A DNA stretch of 33,460 nt from a bacterium (GCA_002686365.1 NZBZ01000021.1:1-33460); one strand, 5' to 3'. Shown: positions 6,680-15,292, counted from the stretch's first letter. Translations and numbers: made by a program. The notes: generated by a model from the letters alone, not told the origin.

Positions 6680-6722
6680 CACGAATATCTAATCTAGCAC
6701 GAATATACGAATCTTATATAAT
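6680..6722 (+). promoter_or_regulatory. ACGAAT repeats and -10 of a probably leaderless amidohydrolase transcript
   Basis: CACGAAT at 6680 and 6698 and TACGAAT at 6706 form a short direct-repeat cluster. TATAAT at 6717-6722 ends 8 nt before the ATG at 6731, so transcription would start at or within a couple of bases of the start codon. A similar CACGAAT cluster occurs at 23466-23492. The repeats could be regulator sites or dispersed repeat debris. Confidence 0.5.
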
Positions 6723-6730
6723 AAGATGTA

Positions 6731-8203
6731 ATGACTACGCTTATTCGTAGAGGGCTTGTATATGATGGGGTGGAGCAGGATCCGCAGGAGAAGGATATTT
6801 TAATTCGAGGAGATAAGATTGTTCGTATTGGAAGTTTTCCAAAAAGTACAGCACAGAATGTTGTTGATGCGTCAGGCGCAGTTGTTGCTCCGGGGTTTTT
6901 AGATGTGAGCTCTGATATTGATCACTACTTGGGCGTGTTTTCAGAGGATATTCAGAGAAGTTTTATTCGTCGGGGCATTACAACCGTGATTGGAGGAAAT
7001 TTTGGGCTTTCACTTGCTCCTCTTGCCCGAGACTTTCTTGATGAGCTTTACAAGCCGGCTGACAGTTCTTTGGGGAATGTTCATTGGCATTCTGTAAAGG
7101 AGTATTTGAAGGTTTTGCAGAAACAGAAGCTGCTTTTGAATTTTGGGACTATGGTAGGGTCTTTAAATCTTTCTCATCCGTTTTCTAGGAATATTCGGGG
7201 CAGAAAGGGTTCGGGTCTGGAAGAATATGGGCGGGCTTGTCTTGGTGACGGAGCATTTGGTATATCAGTAGATTTTCGCGACATGCTGCACAAGGAAGTT
7301 TCCCCCCGCGCTTTTGGCGAACTTGCGCGTGCTGTTTCTTTCCATGGCGGAGTGCTTTCTGTGCGGCTTCACGAAGATCAGGATTTTTCCCGGACAGTGC
7401 GGAAGCTTGTTCGGTTTTCTGGAGAGAAGGGGGTTCGAATACAGATTTCTCATGTGAAGCCTACTTCTAAATTTGCGGAAGAGTGGGATAAGCTTAATAA
7501 ACTTTTGGAAGCTTCGGGGTCTCGAACAGAGATTCATTTTGATTTTTCTCCAAATGAGTATTCGGAGATGCCGGTATATGGCTTTCTCCCCGAATCTTTT
7601 CACTTTAGGGGATTTAAAGAAATTGCGGAGAAGATTATGCTGGAAGATTTTGAGAAGGATATGCTTGAGCACTTTCAGAGCTTTTCTTTAGATGATGTTT
7701 TTGTTGGATATGTGCCGGAACATCTTGCGTCCTTGCGCGGGAAGTCTTTGAGTGAGCTTGCAGAAATTTTCGGCATGTCAAAAGATCGGGCTCTTTTGCA
7801 TCTTATGCGTATTTCAAGATTAAAGGCAGTGTGTTTGTATAAAGATGTTTGCGCAAAGGACTTTCAGGCTCTTTTTGGGAGCCAACTCTTCTTTATTTCT
7901 CCGGATGGAGTTGTGCCGCTTGAAGAGATGCTGCCGTCTTCTCTGGGGCTTTCTATAGGGAAGATTCAGAAGCTGGGTGAGAATGCTCGTGCGGCATTTG
8001 GAGATGTAATTTCTAAAATGACTTCATATCCTGCGCGGGCTTATGGTATTTCCAAGAGGGGAGCTATCCGAGAGTCTTTTTATGCTGATATTGTTGTTTT
8101 AAAGGAAGGAGGGGTTTCTAAGGTGTTTGTTGGAGGCAGGCTTGTATATGATGCGGGTAAGTTTTTGGATGAGACGCCTGGAAATGTTTTACGAAAGTCT
8201 TAA
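6731..8203 (+). CDS. Amidohydrolase-superfamily protein, N-acyl-D-amino-acid deacylase-like, degenerate metal site
   Basis: 490 aa, close to D-aminoacylase length. The N-terminal beta sandwich (LIRRGLVYDGV, DILIRGDKIVRIG) leads into VVAPGFLDV at residues 51-59. There, active enzymes have PGFIDxHxHxD, but this protein reads PGFLDVSSDIDHY, so the HxH pair is missing. Later landmarks persist: SVRLHED, RIQISHVK (the family QISHxK), a C-terminal FFISPDG in place of SDG, and the closing TSYPARAYGI and ADIVVLKEG. Active members hydrolyse N-acyl-D-amino acids; the cell-wall context would suit a D-amino-acid or muropeptide ligand. Without HxH, catalysis may be lost or changed. The gene is flanked by mraY and ftsW, with its own -10 just before the ATG. 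Fold assignment is fairly sure; activity is not. Confidence 0.8.
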   Translation: MTTLIRRGLVYDGVEQDPQEKDILIRGDKIVRIGSFPKSTAQNVVDASGAVVAPGFLDVSSDIDHYLGVFSEDIQRSFIRRGITTVIGGNFGLSLAPLARDFLDELYKPADSSLGNVHWHSVKEYLKVLQKQKLLLNFGTMVGSLNLSHPFSRNIRGRKGSGLEEYGRACLGDGAFGISVDFRDMLHKEVSPRAFGELARAVSFHGGVLSVRLHEDQDFSRTVRKLVRFSGEKGVRIQISHVKPTSKFAEEWDKLNKLLEASGSRTEIHFDFSPNEYSEMPVYGFLPESFHFRGFKEIAEKIMLEDFEKDMLEHFQSFSLDDVFVGYVPEHLASLRGKSLSELAEIFGMSKDRALLHLMRISRLKAVCLYKDVCAKDFQALFGSQLFFISPDGVVPLEEMLPSSLGLSIGKIQKLGENARAAFGDVISKMTSYPARAYGISKRGAIRESFYADIVVLKEGGVSKVFVGGRLVYDAGKFLDETPGNVLRKS

Positions 8204-8215
8204 TTCTAAATTGAT

Positions 8216-9340
8216 ATGATGATGGCAAGGAAGTTGCGAAAAGTTCGGCCCACCTCACCTCCGGACTATTTATTTATTGGGGCGCTGATTTTGCTCGTGC
8301 TTTTTGGTTTTGTGATGCTTGCAAGCGCTTCTTCGGATATTGCAAAGTTCCGGTTTGACGATAGTTACCACTATTTGAAACAGCAGGCTGTGAATGGTAT
8401 TGGATTTGGGCTTGCCGGACTTTTTTTGGGCGCGTTTCTTTTTTATCGCCGGTGGGAGCGTGTTGCGCTTCCTCTTCTAGGCCTTACGATTATTTTGCTG
8501 ATTTTGGTTTTTACTCCTTTGGGTTTTAGCACTAAGGGGTCTGCAAGATGGGTTGATTTTGGTTTTATCGCGTTCCAGCCGGGCGAGCTTTTGAAGATTA
8601 CATTTCTTGTCTATCTTGCTGCGTGGATTAGTAAGAATACGAAGCGTGGATCGAGCTTAAGCGAGGGTTTTTTGCCTTTGCTTGTTCTTATGGGCGGGGT
8701 TGGATTTTTGCTTTTGATGCAGCCTTCTACAACTACTGCAGTTGTTATTCTTATTTCTTCTATTGTTGTGTATTTTATGGCAGGTGCCCGGTTTCGCTTT
8801 CTCGCGCTTTTGGGTTTTATAGGGGTAATGGGCCTTTCTTTTGTAATTTATTCCACGCCTTACCGGCTTCAGCGCGTGCTTACGTTTTTACAGCCTGAGA
8901 CTGTTGATGTTCTGGAGGAAGGATATCATATTGATCAGGCTCTTACTGCGATTGGGTCTGGCGGACTTTTTGGTGTGGGATATGGGAAGTCAACTACAAA
9001 GCTTCACTACTTGCCGGAGCCAATAGGGGATTCTATTTTCGCTGTTATCGCGGAGGAGCTTGGATTTGTTGGTGCGAGCGTAATGCTTTTTCTTTTCTTT
9101 GTTTTGGTGCTTCGTGGTTTTATGATTGCGAGGCGTGTGTCAGATGTGTTTGGGAGACTTCTTGTTTTGGGATTTAGTTCTCTTATTGCTATTCAGGTTT
9201 TTATAAATGTTGGGGCAGTATCCGGTGTATTGCCTTTAACCGGCGTGCCATTGCCGTTTGTGAGCTTTGGAGGAACAGCACTCGCTGTATTTTTGACCAT
9301 GGGAGGTATAATAATAAATGTGTCACGATATAGACGTTAG
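8216..9340 (+). CDS. ftsW: SEDS-family lipid II glycosyltransferase FtsW (FtsW/RodA/SpoVE)
   Basis: 374 aa with about ten membrane segments. Family signatures: STKGSARWVDFGFIAFQPGE, ALTAIGSGGLFGVGYGKS, LPEPIGDSIFAVIAEELGF (contains the Asp of the conserved H/GDxIF loop linked to polymerase activity), and GVPLPFVSFGGTAL. The protein polymerises lipid II glycan strands with a partner transpeptidase. The position directly before murG favours FtsW over RodA. In the mid-protein motif usually written (E/Q)PDxGT this copy has QPSTTT, so the Asp there is replaced by Ser. Three consecutive Met codons start the ORF and no Shine-Dalgarno is seen, so the exact start is uncertain by two residues. Confidence 0.95.
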   Translation: MMMARKLRKVRPTSPPDYLFIGALILLVLFGFVMLASASSDIAKFRFDDSYHYLKQQAVNGIGFGLAGLFLGAFLFYRRWERVALPLLGLTIILLILVFTPLGFSTKGSARWVDFGFIAFQPGELLKITFLVYLAAWISKNTKRGSSLSEGFLPLLVLMGGVGFLLLMQPSTTTAVVILISSIVVYFMAGARFRFLALLGFIGVMGLSFVIYSTPYRLQRVLTFLQPETVDVLEEGYHIDQALTAIGSGGLFGVGYGKSTTKLHYLPEPIGDSIFAVIAEELGFVGASVMLFLFFVLVLRGFMIARRVSDVFGRLLVLGFSSLIAIQVFINVGAVSGVLPLTGVPLPFVSFGGTALAVFLTMGGIIINVSRYRR

Positions 9341-9346
9341 ATTTGT

Positions 9347-10495
9347 ATGCCGATAAAAGTTAGAAAAAAAGTAAAAGTTCTTTTAACTGCCGGTGGAACT
9401 GGTGGACATATGTATCCTGTGCTTGCTGTTGGAGATTGGCTTCGAGAAATTGGGGCTGGGGAGATTACGGTATTTTATGCCGGACAGAGAAGGGGATTTG
9501 AGGATGAGTTTGAGGATAGGTATATGTCCACGTATTATATTTTTCCGAGTAAGCTTCGGCGGTACTTTTCCTTGAAGAATCTTTTGGATATTCCAATGTT
9601 TCTTATTAGTATGCTTCAGGCGCTTTTTTGGGTGTTTCATGTTATGCCGGATGTGGTGTTTTCAAAGGGTGGGCCGGGTACACTTGCGGTTGTGCTTGCT
9701 GCGAAGTTTTATCGGATTCCAATTGTAATTCATGAGTCGGATGCGATTCCTTCTGTGACTAATAAGATATCTTCGAAGTTTGCTCTTCGAATTGGTGTGT
9801 CGTTTCAGAGCACACTTCAGGAGTTTCCAAAAGAGAAGTCATTTTTTTCCGGCAATCCTCTTCGGGAGAGCATGATGAAGAACTGGGTGGATCAGTTTTC
9901 AGCAAAGATGTATTTCAAGCTTCGCGCAGAGGATCCCTTAGTGCTTGTTTTGGGCGGTTCGCAGGGATCTTTGCGGATTAATAATTTTATTCTTGATAGT
10001 TTGCTGCCATTGCTTGAGAGGGCGCAGATTATGCATCAGGTAGGTAAGCAGAATTTTAAGGACGCAGTGAATCTTTCAGAAATTACTTTGCGGGAGTCTT
10101 CGGATGAATTTCGAAAGAGATATCTTTTGCGTGATTATTTGAGCGCGAAGGATATGAGGATAGCTTTGAATGCAGCTGATGTTGTGATTGCCCGCGCTGG
10201 TTCCGGCATTCATGAGCTTGCTTTGTTTGGGAAACCTACGATTTTGATTCCTCTTGCAGAGTCAGCGAATGATCATCAAAAGGCGAATGCATATGAGTAT
10301 GCACAGACAGGAGCAGCTATTGTGATTGAGGAAGATAATTTAAAGCCGCATGTTGTATTGAGTGAAATTGAAAAGATTTTGAGCAAAGAGGAGAAATCTA
10401 ATCAGATGACTAAGGCAGCATTTTCGTTTGCAAAAAAGGATGCTTCGGAGATTGTAGGGAAAGAGGTGTTGGGGGTAGTAGGAATTGAGTTGTAG
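9347..10495 (+). CDS. murG: UDP-N-acetylglucosamine--lipid I GlcNAc transferase
   Basis: 382 aa GT28 glycosyltransferase that converts lipid I to lipid II at the inner membrane face. The N-terminal glycine loop TAGGTGGHMYPVLAV (about residues 14-28), VFSKGGPGTLAVVLAAKF, IVIHESDAIPSVTNK, the second glycine loop VLGGSQGSLRINNF, and the UDP-GlcNAc site RAGSGIHELALFGKPTILIP plus NDHQKANA are all present. The usual RAGAST is RAGSGI here. The start ATG is 6 bases after the ftsW stop. A 178-bp palindromic element begins 3 bases after its stop. Confidence 0.97.
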   Translation: MPIKVRKKVKVLLTAGGTGGHMYPVLAVGDWLREIGAGEITVFYAGQRRGFEDEFEDRYMSTYYIFPSKLRRYFSLKNLLDIPMFLISMLQALFWVFHVMPDVVFSKGGPGTLAVVLAAKFYRIPIVIHESDAIPSVTNKISSKFALRIGVSFQSTLQEFPKEKSFFSGNPLRESMMKNWVDQFSAKMYFKLRAEDPLVLVLGGSQGSLRINNFILDSLLPLLERAQIMHQVGKQNFKDAVNLSEITLRESSDEFRKRYLLRDYLSAKDMRIALNAADVVIARAGSGIHELALFGKPTILIPLAESANDHQKANAYEYAQTGAAIVIEEDNLKPHVVLSEIEKILSKEEKSNQMTKAAFSFAKKDASEIVGKEVLGVVGIEL

Positions 10496-10498
10496 GGC

Positions 10499-10676
10499 GA
10501 AGAATCCTACAAGATATTCTCGTTCGCTAAGTCTCCGCGTGTGGAAAATGTTTACTAGTTCGTAACGCCAATTCACCACCCTGCTTCGCGGGCGCCCGGT
10601 GAATTGTCTACTTGCTCGTACATTTTCGGACACGCTTCGACAACCGCTCACTGGAGAACATCTTGTAGAATTCTTC
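10499..10676. repeat. 178-bp nested palindromic element after murG
   Basis: Left arm 10499-10521 and right arm 10654-10676 are inverted repeats of 23 bp with two mismatches (GAAGAAT...TTCTC). Inside, CGTGT..GAAAATGT sequences are again partly complementary (near 10538 and 10620), and at the centre AATTCACC (10570-10577) pairs with GGTGAATT (10598-10605). As RNA it would fold into one long interrupted hairpin; as DNA it could be a MITE-like or REP-like repeat. It codes for nothing convincing. A second element of the same layout, but with different sequence, sits at 16067-16257. Confidence 0.8.
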
Positions 10677-10725
10677 TATGGGGATGTAGTTTAATTCTTG
10701 GGTATATGGTTGGAGGTCTGGAGGT

Positions 10726-10778
10726 AGTCCTGATAAGGCGGGACTGATGAAGGCGCGGGCTCATTGCCCAGTTTTTTT
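10726..10778 (+). terminator. Hairpins and weak terminator-like structure before gltX
   Basis: AGTCC (10726-10730) pairs with GGACT (10741-10745). Then GGGC (10757-10760) pairs with GCCC (10766-10769) and is followed by AG and seven T (10772-10778). The stem is short, so efficiency is doubtful, but it is well placed to end the ftsW-murG transcript 22 bases before gltX. I checked the stretch for tRNA and SRP RNA signatures and found none. Confidence 0.45.
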
Positions 10779-10799
10779 ATGTGTTGTAGCATAGAGGTA

Positions 10800-12212
10800 A
10801 TGGCAGATAAGAAAAAAGTAAGAGTTCGGATTGCGCCGTCGCCTACAGGCCTGCTTCATGTTGGTACTGCGCGTACTGCGCTTTTTAACTATTTGTTTGC
10901 AAAGAAGAATAATGGGGATTTTATTCTTCGTATTGAGGATACAGATAAGGAGCGTTCAGAGAAGAAGTATGAGGAGGATATAGTTGAAAGTCTGAAATGG
11001 TTGGGTCTTGCGTGGGATGAGGGGCCTGTGAGGCAGTCTGAACGGACAGAGGTTTATAAAAAATATTTGGAGAAGCTTTTGGAGGGTGGTCATGCATATT
11101 GGTGTTTTTGTACAAAGGATGATTTGGAGGCTCAGAGGGAGTCTCAAATGACAAATGGCCATGCGCCAAAGTATAGCGGACACTGCAGGGAAGTTTCTTT
11201 GGATGAGGCAGAAAAAAGATTAGGCTCTGGAAAGGACGCGGTTTTACGATTTAAAGTTCAGGAAAAGGAGATTTTGGTAAAAGACGTTGTTCGCGGGAAA
11301 GTTCAGTTTGATACTTCGCTTTTGGGAGACTTTGTAATTGCAAAGTCGTTTGATGAGCCGCTTTATAATTTTGCAGCTGTGATTGATGATCATGAGATGA
11401 ATATTACTCATGTGATTCGCGGAGAGGATCATTTAGCGAATACTCCTAAGCAGATTTTGATTCAAGAGGCATTGGGATTTGATAGGTCGGAGTATGCGCA
11501 CCTTCCTCTTATTTTAGCTCCAGACAAGTCAAAGCTTTCAAAGAGAGTAGGGGACTTGGATGCTACAATTCAGTCTTTGAAAAAACATGGGTATATGCCG
11601 GAGGCAGTATTGAATTTCCTTTTGCTTTTGGGCTGGAATCCCGGAGATGAAAAGGAGGCGTTTTCATTAGAAGAGTCAGTGAAAAAATTTGATTTTAAGA
11701 AGGTGCAGAAGGGGGGAGCGATTTTTAACGAAGAGAAACTAAATTGGTTTAATAGCCATTATATTCGGGAGGCAGATATTGGGCGGCTTGCGAACATGGC
11801 TAAAGAGTTTGTGCCAAAAGAGTTTGCTGATTCTTCAATGTTTGAAAAGGCGCTTGAGATTGAGAGAGAGCGAATGAAGTGGCTTACTGATTTTGAGGAG
11901 CTTGCCGGATTATTTTTCAAGCTTCCTGATTATCCTGCAAGTAAACTAAAATGGAAGACTTCTGATGTGAAGACAGCAGGGAAGCACTTGGAGAAGGTTT
12001 TGGGTATTATGGAGGAATCTCTTGGAAACGGATTGGAGGGTCGAGTTATGGAGTATGCGGATGCAGAAGGCAGGGGAGACGTACTTTGGCCTTTGCGCGT
12101 TGCGCTTTCCGGGCAGGAGAAGTCTCCTGGTCCATTTGAGATTATTGAGGTTATAGGACGAGAGGAGGCAATTGGAAGAGTGAAGGAGGCGATAAAGAAA
12201 ATTTCTAAATAG
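10800..12212 (+). CDS. gltX: Glutamyl-tRNA synthetase (class I)
   Basis: 470 aa from ATG 10800, chosen because AGAGGT lies just upstream and because VRVRIAPSPTGLLHVGTART is the normal N terminus; an in-frame upstream ATG at 10764 would add a poorly supported extension. HIGH is HVGT, and KMSKS is KLSKR in LAPDKSKLSKRVGDLDA. A zinc-type insertion (YWCFCTKDDLEAQ...YSGHC) is present, as is HVIRGEDHLANTPKQI. It charges tRNA-Glu and, where no GlnRS exists, often tRNA-Gln as well; which applies here cannot be seen. The M23 peptidase gene starts on the next base after its stop. Confidence 0.97.
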   Translation: MADKKKVRVRIAPSPTGLLHVGTARTALFNYLFAKKNNGDFILRIEDTDKERSEKKYEEDIVESLKWLGLAWDEGPVRQSERTEVYKKYLEKLLEGGHAYWCFCTKDDLEAQRESQMTNGHAPKYSGHCREVSLDEAEKRLGSGKDAVLRFKVQEKEILVKDVVRGKVQFDTSLLGDFVIAKSFDEPLYNFAAVIDDHEMNITHVIRGEDHLANTPKQILIQEALGFDRSEYAHLPLILAPDKSKLSKRVGDLDATIQSLKKHGYMPEAVLNFLLLLGWNPGDEKEAFSLEESVKKFDFKKVQKGGAIFNEEKLNWFNSHYIREADIGRLANMAKEFVPKEFADSSMFEKALEIERERMKWLTDFEELAGLFFKLPDYPASKLKWKTSDVKTAGKHLEKVLGIMEESLGNGLEGRVMEYADAEGRGDVLWPLRVALSGQEKSPGPFEIIEVIGREEAIGRVKEAIKKISK

Positions 12213-13502
12213 ATGAATCGTTTTTTTGGGATAATTATTTTTTTAGTGTTTTTTTCTTTTGGGGCTTTTTTTGTATTTGCTGAAAGTGAGCCGAGAGATA
12301 TTACCAGTGATGATGTAAAAGATGCGAGCGGACTTGAGTTGAAAAAACTTATTGAGGAGAAAACCGCGGAGCTTCAGGAGATTCATGATGAGCGGGCAGA
12401 TCTTGAAGAGAATATTGAGGAGTCGAAAGCTGCGCAGAGGACTCTAAATCGGGAGATTGGTTCTATTAATTATAATATTCGGCAGCTCGATCTTTCTATG
12501 AAGTCTAATAGGATTATTCTTGAGAAGCTTGATCTTGAGATTGAGGAGCTTCAGAGAGAGACTAGGAATATTGAGCGGAGCGTGGATACAAAGAAGGGCG
12601 CTATCAGTAAACTCTTTTTTGAGCTTTATCAGCGTGACAGGGAGGATTTTCTGGTTGTGTTTTTGCGAAGTTCGTCGCTCGCAGAGGGAGTTTCTGAAGT
12701 CCAGTCTATTGTTACTTTGAATAGTGATCTTACAGTGAGTGTGGATGAGCTTCGTGAGTTTCAGAAGGAGCTTGTGCGTAAGTCTGCCTCTGTTCGGGGT
12801 AAGCAGTCAGATACTGAAGTTGAGAAAAAGACTTTAAATTATCGGCAGCAGATTGTTACGGATGAAAAGTCTCAGAAGCAGAATCTTTTATCAGAGACGA
12901 AAAATCAGGAAAAGACCTACCAGCAGAGGATTGAGGAGCTGGATGAGGAGCAGCTGGAAATCAGCAGTGTGATAGAGGAGATTGAGGATAAATTGCGAGA
13001 GACATTTGACCCAACTCTTTTGCCTATTAGGAGGTCTGGAGTTTTGGCCTATCCAGTCAAGGATCCATATGTTACCCAGAAGTATGGAAAGACAAAGGAT
13101 GCAATGAGATTATATAAGTCTAAGACTCATACAGGAGTTGATTTCCGGGCGAGGGTTGGTACTCCGATTTTTGCAGCAGAGGATGGGGTTGTGCGTTCTG
13201 TTGATAACAATGATAGAGGAGCGCTTCGGTGGCAGAAGTATCAGTATGGGAAGTATGTTCTTATTGATCATCTGAATAGTTTGTCGACAATGTACGCGCA
13301 TCTTTCCAGACAGGTTGTGGATGTTGGGGAAGAGGTTAAGAGGGGAGATCTTATCGGGTACTCTGGGAACACTGGATACTCAACAGCTCCTCATTTACAT
13401 TTTGGAGTGTACTGGATGCCGAGCCTGCAGTTTAAGAGAATTGCTCCAGCAGCAGGACTGGTCCCAATTGGAATTACAATTGATGCAGAGGATTACCTTT
13501 AA
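12213..13502 (+). CDS. Coiled-coil M23 peptidase, EnvC/NlpD-type murein hydrolase or activator
   Basis: 429 aa. A signal peptide (about residues 1-23, hydrophobic IIIFLVFFSFGAFFVFA) exports it. Residues about 40-270 are long charged coiled coils (ELKKLIEEKTAELQEIHDER; EKKTLNYRQQIVTDE). A C-terminal LytM/M23 domain has the zinc ligands HTGVDF (HxxxD), MYAHLS and HLHFGVYW, so it could be an active endopeptidase rather than only an activator like EnvC. Proteins of this build cut or regulate cutting of septal peptidoglycan. It begins immediately after the gltX stop with no separate ribosome binding site, implying co-transcription. A terminator follows at 13591-13632. Confidence 0.92.
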   Translation: MNRFFGIIIFLVFFSFGAFFVFAESEPRDITSDDVKDASGLELKKLIEEKTAELQEIHDERADLEENIEESKAAQRTLNREIGSINYNIRQLDLSMKSNRIILEKLDLEIEELQRETRNIERSVDTKKGAISKLFFELYQRDREDFLVVFLRSSSLAEGVSEVQSIVTLNSDLTVSVDELREFQKELVRKSASVRGKQSDTEVEKKTLNYRQQIVTDEKSQKQNLLSETKNQEKTYQQRIEELDEEQLEISSVIEEIEDKLRETFDPTLLPIRRSGVLAYPVKDPYVTQKYGKTKDAMRLYKSKTHTGVDFRARVGTPIFAAEDGVVRSVDNNDRGALRWQKYQYGKYVLIDHLNSLSTMYAHLSRQVVDVGEEVKRGDLIGYSGNTGYSTAPHLHFGVYWMPSLQFKRIAPAAGLVPIGITIDAEDYL

Positions 13503-13590
13503 AAAATCTATCTGTCGCACAATATTTCGAGGGCAGAGGATAGGTCGGTCGGGGAGAGAGGTTAGAGGTGTTAGCTATAAGTTATGAGTC

Positions 13591-13632
13591 AGAAGTTGTG
13601 GGCTGAAGGACTAGCATCGCGACTTCTTTTTT
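13591..13632 (+). terminator. Terminator after the M23 peptidase gene
   Basis: AGAAGTTGTG (13591-13600) pairs with CGCGACTTCT (13618-13627) as a 10-bp stem including two G-U pairs, with a T run to 13632. It sits about 90 bases after the stop. The loop is long (17 nt), so moderate confidence. Confidence 0.6.
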
Positions 13633-13674
13633 CTAGGTCTTGTAGTTAGTAGTTAGGCACTATTACATATACGT

Positions 13675-13709
13675 AAAAATTTTTTCAAAAAAAATTTTCA
13701 AAAAAATTT
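13675..13709. other. Three consecutive A-tract/T-tract blocks upstream of murC
   Basis: A5T6, A8T4 and A7T3 blocks start at 13675, 13687 and 13700, separated by single C residues. Such tracts bend or stiffen DNA and can act as UP elements or nucleoid-protein sites. They lie about 225 bases before murC in a stretch with no supported gene. Confidence 0.6.
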
Positions 13710-13815
13710 CGCGTGAGAGTTTGTTTAGAGGAATTTTAATTAGAACTTGTTTTTTATTAGCTAATCATGGGTGTTTGGAGGTATTATATGTATCAAGGGT
13801 CAGAAAAAGGTCTTC

Positions 13816-13900
13816 TGTGGATAAGTATATAATGACGCAAAAGCTATATTGTGCGTCATGTAAGGTTTTGAAAATATAAGGGGTTTTCTACTTCCCCCTT
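13816..13900 (+). promoter_or_regulatory. Structured leader and promoter of murC with a DnaA-box-like site
   Basis: TGTGGATAA (13816-13824) is the complement of the consensus DnaA box. It is followed within 4 nt by a perfect -10, TATAAT (13828-13833). A perfect inverted repeat ATGACGCA...TGCGTCAT (13832-13839 and 13852-13859) overlaps the end of the -10 and the expected start, as an operator would. A second hairpin AAGGGG...CCCCTT (13878-13883 and 13895-13900) lies in the 5' leader. No good -35 was found. The layout suggests regulated murC transcription; the regulator is unknown. Confidence 0.5.
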
Positions 13901-13933
13901 AGTATTGTCTAGGATATAGGGCTGGGATATAAG

Positions 13934-15292
13934 ATGAAGAAAATAGTAAAAAAACGAGTACATTTTGTGGGCATTGGAGGTATTGGTATGAGCGCTCTCG
14001 CCCGCTATTATTTGGCTCAAAATTGGGCTGTTTCAGGCTCTGATCTTGTCTCGAGTCCAATTATTCGTGATTTAGCTAAAGTCGGCATAAGGGCTAAAAT
14101 AGGCCATAAAATGGGTAATTTGCCTAAAAACGCCCATTTTATCGTGTTTTCTGGCGCTGTGCTTCGTTCTAACCCTGAAATTTGCGCTGCAAGGAGGCGA
14201 GGAATACCTAGGAAGTCATATGCTGAGGCTTTGGGTGAGATTACTCAGGAACATGAGACTATCGCAGTAACCGGTGCTCATGGAAAGAGTACAACGACTT
14301 CCCTTCTTGCGCTTTCAATGATTGGCGCTGGACTTGATCCTACTGTAATTGTTGGGACAAAGCTTTGGGAGTTTGGTGATTCGAATTTTTATTTTGGGAA
14401 GAGTTCGCGTCTTGTTATTGAGGCTGATGAGTATGGCGGGACATTTCTTCATACATCTCCAACACACGCTATTGTTTTGAATATTGATCGGGAGCATTTG
14501 GATTATTATAAAAGTCTTGCTCGGGTGAAGCAGGCTTTTTTAGAGTTTATTGCAAACATTCGTCCTCACGGAGTTTTGGCAATTAATAAGGACGATGAGA
14601 TAATTTGGAGTTTACGGAGAAGGATTCTCGCGATTTCAAAGAGGCATGATCTTATTTTGTGCTGGTATTCTTTGCGTGATTCAAATGCTGGCCGGGTTCG
14701 CAATGTTCTTAGGATTTCAGGAGAGCATAATGTTTCGAATGCTTTGGCAGTGTATACGTTTTTGCGGGAGCTTGGAGTGCGGGCAAAAGATATTCTTTCT
14801 CCCCTTTCGAAATTTCAGGGATCATGGAGAAGGATGGAGTACAAAGGAAAGCTAAAAGCTATAAGCTCAAAGCTAAACGCTGAAGTTTATGATGATTATG
14901 CTCATCATCCTACGGAGATTAAAGCAACTCTTCAGGCATTTCAGGAGAAGTTTCCGAAGAAGAAACTTGTTTGTGTATATCAGCCTCATCAGGCAAAGCG
15001 GCTTCGGCTTTTGTTTCAGGATTTTGCAGATGCATTTGTAGGCGCGGACGTAACAGTGCTTCTCCCCGTATATCGGGTTGCTGGGCGTGATAAGGTTCTC
15101 CCTAAGTATTCTTCAAGGGCACTTACAGAGGAGATTGTGAATAGGCATTCGAAGTCGAGGGTTGTGTACTTGGGAAGTATGAAGGATTTTCGAAAAACAA
15201 TTGAGGAGGTTATTTCTGAAATAGGCTCCCCTACTGTTTTAATTATGATGGGAGCTGGAAGTATTTTTGAGTATACTAAGAAATTATTATGA
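13934..15292 (+). CDS. murC: UDP-N-acetylmuramate--L-alanine ligase
   Basis: 452 aa Mur ligase that adds L-Ala to UDP-MurNAc in the cytoplasm. The N-terminal Rossmann motif HFVGIGGIGMSALARYY begins near residue 10. The ATP loop is VTGAHGKSTTTSLLA (family GTHGKTTT), followed by LVIEADEYGGTFL and VLNIDREHLDYY. The C-terminal domain shows VYDDYAHHPTEIKATL and VYQPHQAKR, both diagnostic. The gene has its own leader with -10 and inverted repeats. The last 4 bases overlap the start of the nuclease-like gene (ATGA). Confidence 0.96.
   Translation: MKKIVKKRVHFVGIGGIGMSALARYYLAQNWAVSGSDLVSSPIIRDLAKVGIRAKIGHKMGNLPKNAHFIVFSGAVLRSNPEICAARRRGIPRKSYAEALGEITQEHETIAVTGAHGKSTTTSLLALSMIGAGLDPTVIVGTKLWEFGDSNFYFGKSSRLVIEADEYGGTFLHTSPTHAIVLNIDREHLDYYKSLARVKQAFLEFIANIRPHGVLAINKDDEIIWSLRRRILAISKRHDLILCWYSLRDSNAGRVRNVLRISGEHNVSNALAVYTFLRELGVRAKDILSPLSKFQGSWRRMEYKGKLKAISSKLNAEVYDDYAHHPTEIKATLQAFQEKFPKKKLVCVYQPHQAKRLRLLFQDFADAFVGADVTVLLPVYRVAGRDKVLPKYSSRALTEEIVNRHSKSRVVYLGSMKDFRKTIEEVISEIGSPTVLIMMGAGSIFEYTKKLL

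Noticed and set aside
10340-10651. Minus-strand 103-aa frame across the end of murG and the palindrome
   Set aside because: It spans the inverted-repeat element, has no sensible domain and lies antisense to the conserved murG C terminus.
10680-10799. Possible small structured RNA (tRNA, SRP RNA or T-box) before gltX
   Set aside because: No T-loop, no SRP GGAAG/GCAG signature and no T-box GGTGG element; only short hairpins and a weak terminator are visible.
13675-13833. Possible replication origin (A/T tracts plus a perfect DnaA box)
   Set aside because: Only one convincing box was found, no dnaA or dnaN is adjacent, and the + strand stays G-rich on both sides with no skew reversal.
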